From Flavobacteriia bacterium (GTDB lineage Bacteria > Bacteroidota > Bacteroidia > Flavobacteriales > Weeksellaceae), in assembly GCA_015999765.1 (NCBI GenBank), contig JAECQR010000001.1:124001-188000 (forward strand): DNA of 64,000 nucleotides, in the 5' to 3' direction. Each line of letters begins with the position of its first letter. Position 1 is the first letter of the stretch. This document shows positions 24,533 through 33,797 of the stretch, one piece after another. The translations under genes were made by a program, and so were the position numbers. The notes beneath the pieces were generated by a model. The model was not told where the DNA came from. It worked only from the letters and a program-made list of their open reading frames with translations, and did no database searches.

Positions 24533-26812
24533 TTAATTTGAACTTGCTGTTTTAATTTCTGTAGTTTTAATATCTGTACCTAATCTTTGCAGGTAAGCAA
24601 TCAAAGCAACAATCTCTTTCTTTTCAAGTGGGGTAAAGTTCGCGCCTTCAGCGGCTTTTCTCTGCTCATAAGCCAGTTTCACATCAGCTGCTTCAGAATA
24701 AATCTGCTTAACAATGAATGCTGCCTGGTTATCTGCCCACTGATCTGCTGAATCTATCTGCGCAGTTGTATAAGGAACATCAAATGCATTTTTCATCAGT
24801 TTCACTTTATCCACCATTTTACTTCTGTCCAGATCGTTGGCGATTAACCATGGATATCGTGGCATAATTGATCCTGCTGAAGTAACCCTTGGATTAAGCA
24901 TGTGTTTGTAATGCCATGAACTTGGGTTTTTACCACCCTGACGGTGCAAATCCGGACCTGTTCTTTTTGATCCCCAAAGGAATGGTCTGTCGTACACAAA
25001 TTCACCTGCTTTAGAGTACTGTCCGTTTTTCCCGTTAAATCTTACTACCTCATCTCGGAAAGGTCTGATCATTTGCGAGTGACATGAATTACATCCTTCT
25101 CTGATATAAAGGTCTCTACCTTCAAGTTCTAATGGTGAGTAAGGTTTTACTGCAGCAATGGTAGGAACATTATCCTTAATTGCCAGAGTTGGAACAATCT
25201 CTATGAAACCACCAATCGCAACCGCTACAAATGAAAGTACCGTTAAAAGTATAGGAGTTCTTTCTAACCATAAGTGAAGTCCTTCTCCCTCTTTTCTTTT
25301 CTTGGTAACATTTGCCAAAGCTGGTGCTTCTGCAGGAACTTCTTTCTGGAAAGATCCCTGTCTTACTGTAGCAATAACATTTATAACCATTAAAACCGCT
25401 CCGGAAATATATAGGAATCCGCCTACAAACCTCATTTGATAATATGGAATAATCGCCGTAACGGTATCAAGCCAGTTTTTATAAACCAAAGTACCGTCTG
25501 GATTGAATTGTTTCCACATCAAACCTTGTGTAAATCCTGCGATATATAAAGGAACAGCATAGAAGATAATTCCTAAAGTACCTAACCAGAAATGCCAGTT
25601 AGCTAATTTCACAGACCAAAGTTTTGTCCGCCATAGGATCGGTAATAAGAAGTATACCATACCGAATGTCATGAATCCGTTCCACCCAAGGGCACCAACG
25701 TGAACGTGACCAATAACCCAGTCGGTATAGTGACCGATTTTATTAAGTGTTTTTGTAGCCAAAAGCGGTCCTTCAAAAGTTGCCATACCATAACAGGTAA
25801 CTGCAACAACAAAGAATTTAAGAACCGGATCTTCACGAACTTTGTCCCAGGCTCCTCTTAAGGTAAGAAGTCCGTTCAGCATTCCTCCCCAAGATGGTGC
25901 AATAAGCATAATGGAGAATCCTGTTGCCAAAGCCTGCGCCCAGCCAGGTACAGCAGTATACTGTAAGTGGTGAGGACCAGCCCAGATATAAACAAATATT
26001 AGTGACCAGAAGTGAATAATCGATAATTTATAAGAGAATACAGGTCTGTTTGCAGCTTTAGGTAAGAAATAATACATCAAACCTAGAACTGGCGTCGTCA
26101 ATACAAACGCTACTGCGTTGTGACCGTACCACCACTGTACCAAGGCATCTTTCACCCCGGCATAAGCAGAGTATGATTTCCAGCCAACAAAAGATAAAGG
26201 AACCTCTAAGTTATTGAAAATGTGAAGCATTGCAATCGCCACCCAAGTTCCGAGATAGAACCAAATTGCAACATAAAGGTGTCGCACTCTTCTTTTTGCG
26301 ATGGTTCCGAACATATTAATCCCGAAAATCACCCAGATAATTGTAATTAAAATATCAATAGGCCATTCGTGTTCTGCATATTCTTTGGAAGTGTTGATTC
26401 CCATGAGGAAAGTGATCACAACAGCTACAATCATCAGCTGCCATCCCCAGAAGTGAATCCATGAAAGGGTATCGCTATACATCCTGGTTTTAAGCAAACG
26501 CTGCATTGAGTAGTACGCACCTGCAAAGAAACCGTTGCAGACGAATGCGAAGATTACAGCGCTGGTATGCAGCATCCTGATCCGGCCAAAACCAAATGCA
26601 CCCTGAGAATTAATAAGTCCCTGCAGGTTGCCGCTTTGTAAACTTACGATCGTGGGATCATCGGTTCCGAGAAAAAATTCAGGCAGTTCCGGATAGAAAA
26701 GCATCCATGCGGCAGTAAGTCCCAATAAAAAACCGACAAGCCCGAAGACTACGGTTGCATAAAGAAACGCCCGCACAATACTGTTGTCATAACTAAACTT
26801 TTGTGTTTCCAT
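24533..26812 (-). CDS. ccoNO: Fused cbb3 oxidase subunits CcoN and CcoO
   Basis: A 759-residue fusion. The N-terminal about 480 residues are the multi-helix CcoN haem-copper oxidase subunit with histidines in YGHNAVAF and GPHHLQYTAVPGWAQ and the helix DWVIGHVHVGALGWNGF. After a linker and a transmembrane helix, the C-terminal part is CcoO, a membrane cytochrome c with one CxxCH (REGCNSCHSQMIRPFRDE) and the CcoO phrase RTGPDLHRQGGK. Fused CcoNO is characteristic of Bacteroidota. It reduces oxygen to water at high affinity while pumping protons. Confidence 0.97.
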   Translation of the reverse strand: METQKFSYDNSIVRAFLYATVVFGLVGFLLGLTAAWMLFYPELPEFFLGTDDPTIVSLQSGNLQGLINSQGAFGFGRIRMLHTSAVIFAFVCNGFFAGAYYSMQRLLKTRMYSDTLSWIHFWGWQLMIVAVVITFLMGINTSKEYAEHEWPIDILITIIWVIFGINMFGTIAKRRVRHLYVAIWFYLGTWVAIAMLHIFNNLEVPLSFVGWKSYSAYAGVKDALVQWWYGHNAVAFVLTTPVLGLMYYFLPKAANRPVFSYKLSIIHFWSLIFVYIWAGPHHLQYTAVPGWAQALATGFSIMLIAPSWGGMLNGLLTLRGAWDKVREDPVLKFFVVAVTCYGMATFEGPLLATKTLNKIGHYTDWVIGHVHVGALGWNGFMTFGMVYFLLPILWRTKLWSVKLANWHFWLGTLGIIFYAVPLYIAGFTQGLMWKQFNPDGTLVYKNWLDTVTAIIPYYQMRFVGGFLYISGAVLMVINVIATVRQGSFQKEVPAEAPALANVTKKRKEGEGLHLWLERTPILLTVLSFVAVAIGGFIEIVPTLAIKDNVPTIAAVKPYSPLELEGRDLYIREGCNSCHSQMIRPFRDEVVRFNGKNGQYSKAGEFVYDRPFLWGSKRTGPDLHRQGGKNPSSWHYKHMLNPRVTSAGSIMPRYPWLIANDLDRSKMVDKVKLMKNAFDVPYTTAQIDSADQWADNQAAFIVKQIYSEAADVKLAYEQRKAAEGANFTPLEKKEIVALIAYLQRLGTDIKTTEIKTASSN

Positions 26813-26817
26813 ATTAA

Positions 26818-27030
26818 CTAATCACTTTTTGCTTCTGTTTTATTTTTTAATTCTGGTTTTTCTTGATCGGATTCAGGTTCCTCTTTTATGATTTCTGAAT
26901 CAAGCAGGATTCTTACCGCAGGGGATTCATCGTCCTCGAACTGGCCTTTTTTTACGTTGATGATAAAAACAATCAAAAAGACTACGGCCAGCGACACGCT
27001 GCAAAGAATCATTAAATATAATATATCCAT
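26818..27030 (-). CDS. ccoS: CcoS-type cbb3 oxidase assembly protein
   Basis: A 70-residue protein with an N-terminal helix (MDILYLMILCSVSLAVVFLIVF) and an acidic tail containing DDDESPAVRILLDSE-like sequence. This matches CcoS, needed to insert cofactors in cbb3 oxidase. The ATG at 27030 is chosen, as an upstream TTG in frame lies within promoter-like sequence. It starts the ccoS-ccoNO-ccoQ-ccoP-ccoG run, 5 bases before ccoNO. Confidence 0.88.
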   Translation of the reverse strand: MDILYLMILCSVSLAVVFLIVFIINVKKGQFEDDESPAVRILLDSEIIKEEPESDQEKPELKNKTEAKSD

Positions 27031-27038
27031 GTGCGGTG

Positions 27039-27068
27039 CAAATTTAGGGATAAACCGGTTCAAATTTA
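27039..27068 (-). promoter_or_regulatory. Putative promoter region of the cbb3 operon with two TAAATTTG boxes
   Basis: Two copies of TAAATTTG on the minus strand (27068-27061 and 27046-27039) are 22 bases apart, start to start. Between them is a palindromic AACCGGTT. Either box could serve as a -7 element; the proximal one is about 8 bases from the ccoS ATG. The palindrome may be a regulator site, but no known FNR-type consensus was found. Confidence 0.4.
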
Positions 27069-27202
27069 CTCAAAAAATATGATATTCCTCAAGAAACGTT
27101 AAAGTTTGTTAATTTAAAATCCCTCTAAATAATAATGAGACCTCGCGTAAACTTTTGATTCTGAATCACGTAAGCCAAATCATATTTTTTTTACAGGTTT
27201 TT

Positions 27203-29590
27203 CTATCTCAATTTAAAATATTTAGTACTCCTCCACCAGGTGGAAATCGAAGTAAATGCTACAACGCTTATCGAGCTTATCGGCATTAAGATCGCCGCAA
27301 ACAATGGCGACATGTGACCTGTAACCGCAAAACTTAAACCGATGATATTATAAAAAAAACTGATTGCAAAGGTCATTTTTACAATTACCATGGCGTCCTT
27401 TGAAAAACTCAGGTAATCGTTCAGCTTCTCCAGTTTTTCACCGGACATGATCACATCAGATGAGGGCGTAAAAGAATTGGTATCATCTGCCACTGCAATT
27501 CCCACATTACTCTGTTTCAGTGCGCCGGCATCATTGAGTCCATCGCCAAGCATCGCAACTTTTTCGTTTCGGTCCTGCAGATTTTTAATATAATTCAGTT
27601 TGTCTTCGGGATTCTGGTTAAAAGCCATACCGTTGAAATTCGGAATAATCTGTTTAAGCTGCGTCTCTTCCGAGGCATTATCACCACTTAAAACATGTAC
27701 GCTGTATCCCGGAAGGTTTTTGAATAACAAATTCAAGTTTTTCCTGTATTCATTCTTGAAGACGAATTTCCCAATGAAGGTATTGTTCTTACTTATATAG
27801 ACCGCAGTTTCCAGGTTTTTAGATTCTTCGCCTATTAATTTTGCAGAACCTACCTTATAGAGTACACCCCGCACTTCTGCTTCATAGCCTTTTCCGGGAG
27901 TTTCTGCGAACTTTTCGACCGGGAAATATTCATCGTCGACCTGCAGAAAATCATACAACGCTTTAGATAAAGGATGATTGGAATTCTTAACCAGCGATTT
28001 TATATTTTTCACGTCGAAATCTTCCATCTCGTTCCCCTCAAAGTGAATATTCGCTTCTTTATTATGAGTGATCGTTCCGGTTTTATCGAACACCAAAGTG
28101 TTTATTTTCGATATTTTTTCGATCGTTAAAGTATCTTTTACGTAGAATTTATTCCTTCCCAAAATCCTCATCACATGCCCAAAAGTAAACGGAGCTGAAA
28201 GCGCCAGCGCACACGGACAGGCAATAATGAGAATCGCCGCGACCACCTGGAACATTTTCTCGAAATCTATTCTTCCCCAATAAATTCCGGCAATCAAGGT
28301 GATTCCTAAAATGATAAAAGTGAAATATTTGGAAATATGGTTGGTCAATGTGTCCAAGCCGGTCTCATGTTTACGGAACGCTTCTTTGTTCCATAATTGA
28401 GTTAAATAACTCTGGTTGACCGTTTTAATCACCTCAAGTTCCAGCGCTGAACCCACCTGCTTACCGCCGGCAAAAATCTTGTCGCCAGGTTTTTTCGGAA
28501 CAGACGCACTTTCACCGGTGATAAAGCTGTTATCGATATTTCCTTCGCCATTAATTAAAATAGCATCAACCGGAATAATTTCCTGATTACGCACCATGAT
28601 CCGGTGGCCGATTTTCAGATCCGAAAGTAAAATATTTTCCTGCTTTCCGTTAAAATCAACCTTAGTTACAGCAATCGGATAAAAAGATTTGTAATCCCGG
28701 TCGTAAGAAAGCGCGCTGTAAGTTCTCTTCTGAAAGAGTTTGCCTAAAAGCATGAAAAACAGCAGTCCGCAAAGCGTATCGAAGTATCCGGGACCATAAT
28801 CGGTTAGAACTTCATAAATACTTCTACCGTAAAGCATGATGATTCCCAAAACAATAGGAACATCGATATTTACGATCTTATTTTTTAAACCAAACCAAGC
28901 GGATTTAAAATAATCCGAAGCGGAATAAAAAACTACTGGGGTAGCCAGCAAAAATGTAATAAAACGGAAAAGATTTTTATACTGCTCCATCCAGAAATCA
29001 TTTGTTCCCATTACCTGCGCAGCATATTCCGGATACACAAACAACATTCCGTTACCAAACGCGAAACCTGCAACAGCAAGTTTAATAATCAGGGATTTAT
29101 CCAAAGATTCTTCCTTCTTTTCGGCAGTCTCCAGATTCACAACAGGCTTATAACCTAAACTTGTCAGGAATTTCGCCAACTCACTTAATTTCAGTTCATT
29201 ATGATTAAATGAAATCTGCACCGTTTTTCTGGTGAAGTTTACCTGCGAATAATTAATGTTTGGATTCAGCGTCTGCAGACTTTCTAAAAGCCATATACAG
29301 GACGAACAGTGAATGACAGGAATTTTAAAATTAACAAGACTGGTATTTCCTTCCGAAAAATCGGTTACCTTGTCGAAAATTTCCAGGGTATCCAGGTAAT
29401 CGAACTGTGAATTGGTTTCTTCGCTCGGGCGGATGCCGGACCGTTTATTAAGTTCATAAAAATCCTGCAGATTATTGAGATTCAGGATTTCGTACACCGA
29501 TTTGCACCCATTGCAGCAGAAAACCTTTTCATCGAATGAAATTCGCTCTTTTTCGATATTTTGACCGCAATGGAAACAGTTTTCAGGCAT
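27203..29590 (-). CDS. ccoI: Copper-transporting P1B-type ATPase for cbb3 oxidase (CcoI-like)
   Basis: A 795-residue heavy-metal P-type ATPase. The N terminus has a cysteine-rich metal-binding segment (CFHCGQNI and VFCCNGCKSVYEI), then a heavy-metal-associated domain with CSSC. The membrane part has the metal-site motif IIACPCALAL. The catalytic part has VFDKTGTITHN (phosphorylated Asp), HPLSKAL and MLGDGLNDAGAL. It is of the FixI/CcoI type that moves copper across the membrane for cbb3 oxidase. It is upstream of ccoS with a 170-base gap, so it may have its own promoter and share only regulation. Confidence 0.95.
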   Translation of the reverse strand: MPENCFHCGQNIEKERISFDEKVFCCNGCKSVYEILNLNNLQDFYELNKRSGIRPSEETNSQFDYLDTLEIFDKVTDFSEGNTSLVNFKIPVIHCSSCIWLLESLQTLNPNINYSQVNFTRKTVQISFNHNELKLSELAKFLTSLGYKPVVNLETAEKKEESLDKSLIIKLAVAGFAFGNGMLFVYPEYAAQVMGTNDFWMEQYKNLFRFITFLLATPVVFYSASDYFKSAWFGLKNKIVNIDVPIVLGIIMLYGRSIYEVLTDYGPGYFDTLCGLLFFMLLGKLFQKRTYSALSYDRDYKSFYPIAVTKVDFNGKQENILLSDLKIGHRIMVRNQEIIPVDAILINGEGNIDNSFITGESASVPKKPGDKIFAGGKQVGSALELEVIKTVNQSYLTQLWNKEAFRKHETGLDTLTNHISKYFTFIILGITLIAGIYWGRIDFEKMFQVVAAILIIACPCALALSAPFTFGHVMRILGRNKFYVKDTLTIEKISKINTLVFDKTGTITHNKEANIHFEGNEMEDFDVKNIKSLVKNSNHPLSKALYDFLQVDDEYFPVEKFAETPGKGYEAEVRGVLYKVGSAKLIGEESKNLETAVYISKNNTFIGKFVFKNEYRKNLNLLFKNLPGYSVHVLSGDNASEETQLKQIIPNFNGMAFNQNPEDKLNYIKNLQDRNEKVAMLGDGLNDAGALKQSNVGIAVADDTNSFTPSSDVIMSGEKLEKLNDYLSFSKDAMVIVKMTFAISFFYNIIGLSFAVTGHMSPLFAAILMPISSISVVAFTSISTWWRSTKYFKLR

Positions 29591-29611
29591 TTTATATAAA
29601 AAATTTCATGC

Positions 29612-29619
29612 AAAATTAT
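29612..29619 (-). promoter_or_regulatory. -7 box of ccoI
   Basis: On the minus strand TAATTTTG matches TAnnTTTG and lies about 20 bases from the ccoI start. No clear -33 is visible, as expected for an activator-dependent promoter. Confidence 0.4.
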
Positions 29620-29630
29620 GATAAATAAAT

Positions 29631-29661
29631 TTGTGCCGGGGTTATAAATACCCTATTTTTG
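29631..29661 (+). promoter_or_regulatory. Promoter of the CRP/FNR-type regulator gene
   Basis: TTTG (29631-29634) and TATTTTTG (29654-29661) have near-consensus spacing (about 19-20 bases). The start would be near 29667, 15 bases before the ATG. Confidence 0.65.
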
Positions 29662-29681
29662 CTGATAAATGTCATGAAAAT

Positions 29682-30395
29682 ATGTCGTTAGAAAAACAAA
29701 CGTTAATTGAGGAAAGTCTCTTGAAGGTGTTCAGTGATGAGTCCTTCCAGGAAATGCTTTCGCCGGAAGATTATAAAAACTATATTTCCGTAAAACAGAA
29801 TCTTAAATTTCATAAAGGTGAAACGATCTTCGATGATGGCGGAACTCCGAACGGAGTTTATTTCCTGAAAAAAGGTACAGCAAAACTTTCAAAACAAGGC
29901 GTTTATGGAAAAGAACAGATTCTTAGGTTCATTAAAGAAGGTGATTTGATTGGTTACCGTTCGCTGCTTTGCGGTGAACAGTTTCAGGCAAAAGCCGAAG
30001 CGATGACTGATGTGGAGGCTACCTTCTTACCATCGGAAATTTTCCTTCACCTTCTGGAAGTTGGCCCCAAGCTTTCTTTTGTGATGTTGCAGAAAATTGC
30101 GTTCGAACTCGGTGAATCTTCTAACACAGTTACGTTTTTGGCACAGAAAACCGTCCGCGAAAGGCTTGCTGAAATTTTACTTTTACTTGAGCAGAAATTA
30201 GGTACTGATCCTGAAGGTTTCATTAAAATCTCATTAACGCGCGAAGAGATTGCAAACATCATCGGAACTGCGACTGAAAGTGCAATACGCCTGATTTCTG
30301 AATTCAAACAGGACGAACTTATCGAAGTGGAAGGCCGAAACATCAAGATTTTAAATCACGAAAAACTCATTAAACTGGGTCACGTAACGCTATAA
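29682..30395 (+). CDS. CRP/FNR-family transcription regulator
   Basis: A 237-residue regulator. The N-terminal cyclic-nucleotide-binding-like beta-roll includes FHKGETIFDDGGTPNGVYFLKKGTAKLSK. The C-terminal winged helix-turn-helix carries LTREEIANIIGTATESAIRLISEF. There is no N-terminal cysteine cluster for an iron-sulfur centre (only one Cys, in LLCGEQF), so it is not a classical FNR sensor. It is divergent from ccoI, which suggests control of the cbb3 genes. The ATG at 29682 is chosen since it follows the predicted start site. Confidence 0.88.
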   Translation: MSLEKQTLIEESLLKVFSDESFQEMLSPEDYKNYISVKQNLKFHKGETIFDDGGTPNGVYFLKKGTAKLSKQGVYGKEQILRFIKEGDLIGYRSLLCGEQFQAKAEAMTDVEATFLPSEIFLHLLEVGPKLSFVMLQKIAFELGESSNTVTFLAQKTVRERLAEILLLLEQKLGTDPEGFIKISLTREEIANIIGTATESAIRLISEFKQDELIEVEGRNIKILNHEKLIKLGHVTL

Positions 30396-30413
30396 ATAAT
30401 TTGTGAATTGCGG

Positions 30414-30440
30414 GTGGAATGATCGATTCATTCCACTTTC
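30414..30440 (+). terminator. Terminator-like inverted repeat after the regulator gene
   Basis: A perfect 9-base stem (GTGGAATGA at 30414-30422, complement at 30428-30436) with a 5-base loop is followed by TTTCGTTT. It separates the regulator from panB. Confidence 0.7.
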
Positions 30441-30471
30441 GTTTCACAGAAGCCAAATAAATTCATCAGCC

Positions 30472-31287
30472 ATGTCTGTACATTCTGAAATAAAAAAGAT
30501 TACCACCGAGACTTTGCGAAAAATGAAATTCGACAAAGAGAAAATCACCATGCTTACCGCATATGATTTCACAACTGCTAAAATGGTGGATGCAGGCGGT
30601 GTAGATTCAATCCTTATCGGAGATTCTGCTGCCAATGTGATGGCCGGTTTCGAGACTACTCTTCCGATTACACTGGATCAGATGATTTATCATACGCAGT
30701 GCGTCGTTCGTGGTGTGGAAAGAGCTTTGATTGTTGCAGATTTACCCTTCGGAACTTACCAGAGTAACTCAGAAAAAGCACTGGAATCTGCAGTACGGAT
30801 GATGAAGGAAGGTGGCGCACACGCTGTGAAAATTGAAGGCGGAATTGAAATTGAAGATTCCATAAGAAAAATCGTAAACGCCGGAATTCCTGTGATGGGA
30901 CATTTGGGTTTGACGCCTCAGTCGATTTACAAATTCGGGACTTATAAAGTTCGTGCTAAAGAAGATGCAGAAGCCGAAAAACTGCTGAGCGATGCCAAAC
31001 TTCTGGAAGAACTGGGCTGTTTCGCTCTGGTTCTGGAAAAAATTCCTGCGAATTTGGCGAAGAAAGTTTCAGAAAGCATCTCCATCCCGACCATCGGAAT
31101 TGGTGCCGGACTGGATTGCGACGGACAGGTTTTGGTTTACCACGACATGGTGGGAATGAACCAGGGTTTTTCCCCCAAATTTTTAAGAAGATATTTAGAC
31201 TTATATACCGAAATCACGGGTGCCGTTTCCCAATACGTAAAAGATGTAAAAACCGCTGATTTCCCTAACAAAACCGAAAGTTATTAA
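30472..31287 (+). CDS. panB: 3-methyl-2-oxobutanoate hydroxymethyltransferase
   Basis: PanB adds a hydroxymethyl group from methylene-THF to 2-ketoisovalerate, giving ketopantoate for pantothenate and coenzyme A. Family motifs are clear: MLTAYDFTTAKMVDAGGVDSILIGDS near the N terminus, AVKIEGG, GHLGLTPQS and GIGAGLDCDGQVLVYHDM (metal and substrate site). The ATG at 30472 gives 271 residues, the normal length; an in-frame upstream ATG at 30403 would translate the terminator hairpin. The next gene starts one base after its stop. Confidence 0.96.
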   Translation: MSVHSEIKKITTETLRKMKFDKEKITMLTAYDFTTAKMVDAGGVDSILIGDSAANVMAGFETTLPITLDQMIYHTQCVVRGVERALIVADLPFGTYQSNSEKALESAVRMMKEGGAHAVKIEGGIEIEDSIRKIVNAGIPVMGHLGLTPQSIYKFGTYKVRAKEDAEAEKLLSDAKLLEELGCFALVLEKIPANLAKKVSESISIPTIGIGAGLDCDGQVLVYHDMVGMNQGFSPKFLRRYLDLYTEITGAVSQYVKDVKTADFPNKTESY

Positions 31288-31617
31288 ATGAATACCAATA
31301 CACAAACCATTCAGGGAATATTATCTATCGCAGCTTTAATCTGCCTTGTCGTAGGATTCTTCGACCTGTTTTCTCCCGAAATCAACAACTTGCTTTATCA
31401 CAGATTGTTTTATGTTTTAATCGGGGCAAGTTTCTTTTTTCAGGCACCTACTTTAACCAACAAAAATTTGCTCTACCCGATGTATGCGGCAGCGGCCCTA
31501 TGTATCATCGGTGCATTTTTACCTCAGGATTCTAAATTTATCGCCATAAAAACCATTGGTCTTTTTGCCGGCGTAATTCTTTCCATCTTCAACAGACCTA
31601 GACAGGCAAGAAGATAA
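31288..31617 (+). CDS. Small integral membrane protein
   Basis: A 109-residue protein with three hydrophobic segments (about residues 10-30, 48-62 and 66-102) and a short basic C terminus (RPRQARR). The ATG follows the panB stop directly, so translation is probably coupled. No domain is recognised. It is convergent with the haem-binding protein gene 2 bases away. Confidence 0.7.
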   Translation: MNTNTQTIQGILSIAALICLVVGFFDLFSPEINNLLYHRLFYVLIGASFFFQAPTLTNKNLLYPMYAAAALCIIGAFLPQDSKFIAIKTIGLFAGVILSIFNRPRQARR

Positions 31618-31619
31618 AA

Positions 31620-32078
31620 CTAGTAATTTCCTGATTTCAGGATACTTTCGAAGTAATTTGTGAGTAGAGTTCTCTCGGCCGCAGTAAGATTGGCCTGGGG
31701 ATGCTGTGCGATATATCCTACTGAAGGCATGGTAAAATCCTTTACGGAATGTACTGAATTCTGCAGCATGCTTTTCTTAAGATCCTGATTATAATTTCCC
31801 CATTCAGAGAAATTCAGGTGTTCCCGACCTTCGCTCACATGGTTTTTAATCGACCATGAAATCGGTGCTACATAAGCATATTCGGGATAAACTGTTTCGT
31901 TGGAATGACAGTCGTAACATGCGTTTTTTAAAAGATTTTTAACCGCTGGCGGTGTATCGAAAACCGCAACGAAATTTACTTTCTGATCCACCGGCTTATT
32001 GGTTCTGTCGACCGGAATAAACTGAATCAAAGCGATTATGATAAGGGACCAGTAAACGATAGTTTTAAAAGTTTTCAT
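31620..32078 (-). CDS. Haem-binding domain (Haem_bd) protein
   Basis: A 152-residue protein with an N-terminal signal anchor (about residues 8-22). The soluble domain has a single haem c motif in NACYDCHSNETVYPEYAYVAPISW and the family phrase HVSEGREHLNFSEWG. This is the Bacteroidota Haem_bd domain, probably a periplasmic c-type cytochrome-like protein of unknown electron partner. It starts at the last base of the upstream Big_5 lipoprotein gene and so is co-transcribed. Confidence 0.88.
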   Translation of the reverse strand: MKTFKTIVYWSLIIIALIQFIPVDRTNKPVDQKVNFVAVFDTPPAVKNLLKNACYDCHSNETVYPEYAYVAPISWSIKNHVSEGREHLNFSEWGNYNQDLKKSMLQNSVHSVKDFTMPSVGYIAQHPQANLTAAERTLLTNYFESILKSGNY

Positions 32079-33769
32079 TAAGGTTTTTCAGGCTGTTCTG
32101 GCAGCGTTGGTGTTTGAGGATTTTCCGGAGCAGCTGTAATTTCAGAAGCCGCAGGTTCGGTAGACTGAAGATTCCATTTTTCTCGGATCTCCCAGAGGGG
32201 TCGTATTTCCACAGTTTTTTCAAAAACATACACGTCTTCCGCAAATTCACCAGAAGCAAAATCCGCAGAATCCCAGATTCCGTTTTCGTTATTATCAACT
32301 AAAATTCTTAACTGGTATTTTCCGGGTTTCAGTGAACCGAAGGTGAGGTTAGTTTCTTTGCCATATCTTGAATATGAAACCGCGCCATTTTCGGAGAGCA
32401 ATTGCAGCCAAAAACTTTTCTCAGGAGCATTTTCAAGTGTAATCACCAGTGTTCCGTAATTTTCTGTTTTATCAGCTTCAAAATCGAAGCGGTAAGACTT
32501 CACAATCGTTTCATAGAAGGAAGAAACCGTTTCTTTAGGTACGGTTAAAGAGTATTTTTTGCCTTCCTTGAACTGCGATTTAATCTGAATTTCAAAAGGA
32601 TTTTTGTCAGAAATCTGAGCAGTGAATTCCTGCTGAATACTGTCGGAAACCAATGTCCATTTTTCAGGCTGAATTTTGTCAATAAAATAATTGGAACTGA
32701 TTACAAAATCATGATTAGGAGGTAAAATATTACCTTTTGAATTAGAAATCGCCATTTCGTTCTTTGTATTCAGGCGGTAAAAAACCGAAACGGTATCCTG
32801 CTTCAGGCCATCATCATAACTGAATTTCATATTCTCGCTACTCGCAATTCCTAAATTAAGCTTTTTAGCATCAAACCAGATATTTACAGAATCTGATTTT
32901 GGGGAGTGGGTCACTTTGTAATCCTGCAGTTTATCATTTAGAGAAAGTACTTTTACGTTTTGCGGATTGCCTTCGAAAATCATTAAAATTCCACCGGGAG
33001 TTTCTTTCATCTCTACATATTTCTGCGGTTTCCTTGATGGATAAAGGTTGAGTTTGAGGCCAGAAATAATTTTATCTAAAACGATTTTCTCTTTCAGAAA
33101 ACTTACTTTCTCTTTTCCGGCATCGTAAACAGAGTTGGAATTGCTGTCTTCAAAAGCTAAAATTCTGTAAGTTCCGGGCGAAAGATAATTCAGTTCAAAA
33201 TATCCATCGGGATCAGCTTTAGTAATATAATAAGGTTTCTGGCGGTAATCCATAGAATCTTTGTCCTGATATAGCCCAACGACCAAACTGGATTCGGCTG
33301 AATTTGATTCCTTGTCCTTTATTAAACTTTTCAGTTCACCGCTGATATACAGATCATCGATTTTTTCGCCGGTAGAAAACGCAAAATTATAATACTGTAG
33401 CGGGTTCCCTTCATTATTATCTACAATAGCGTTCCCGAAATTGAAATTATACGTGGTATTTGCCTGAAGCGTATCTTCCCATTTAATCAGAAGGTATTTA
33501 TTGGCCATTCCCGACGGAAGAATCTTAGTCATTTTCTGAAGCGGCGGAGAGATAATCAACTGCTTGTTGATCTCTTTAAGCGTAATATACTCATCAAAAT
33601 CAATGCGCAGTTCCTTAATATCCCGCGGGACGTTAACTCTTGAAGTATCGATATTCGTACTGATGACTTTCGGCGGAATAGAATCCTTCACACCGCCAAC
33701 CGGCGAACCTACCCTTGCACAGGACAGTAAAAGGAGATTTAAGATGAAAAGAAAACCCAGTTTCTTCAT
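32078..33769 (-). CDS. Big_5 Ig-like domain lipoprotein
   Basis: A 563-residue lipoprotein. The signal peptide ends in the lipobox FILNLLLLSC (Cys about residue 17). Next comes a Big_5 domain with the phrase SPVGGVKDSIPPKVISTNIDTSRV, typical of a Bacteroidota outer-membrane-associated family. Other beta-rich repeats follow, then a proline- and alanine-rich C terminus (TAAPENPQTPTLPEQPEKP). The ATG at 33769 is chosen because it starts the signal peptide; an upstream in-frame ATG would overlap the next gene. Function unknown; a structural or envelope role is usual for the family. Confidence 0.85.
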   Translation of the reverse strand: MKKLGFLFILNLLLLSCARVGSPVGGVKDSIPPKVISTNIDTSRVNVPRDIKELRIDFDEYITLKEINKQLIISPPLQKMTKILPSGMANKYLLIKWEDTLQANTTYNFNFGNAIVDNNEGNPLQYYNFAFSTGEKIDDLYISGELKSLIKDKESNSAESSLVVGLYQDKDSMDYRQKPYYITKADPDGYFELNYLSPGTYRILAFEDSNSNSVYDAGKEKVSFLKEKIVLDKIISGLKLNLYPSRKPQKYVEMKETPGGILMIFEGNPQNVKVLSLNDKLQDYKVTHSPKSDSVNIWFDAKKLNLGIASSENMKFSYDDGLKQDTVSVFYRLNTKNEMAISNSKGNILPPNHDFVISSNYFIDKIQPEKWTLVSDSIQQEFTAQISDKNPFEIQIKSQFKEGKKYSLTVPKETVSSFYETIVKSYRFDFEADKTENYGTLVITLENAPEKSFWLQLLSENGAVSYSRYGKETNLTFGSLKPGKYQLRILVDNNENGIWDSADFASGEFAEDVYVFEKTVEIRPLWEIREKWNLQSTEPAASEITAAPENPQTPTLPEQPEKP

Positions 33770-33797
33770 TAAATAATTTTGAACAAAATTAAGAAAA

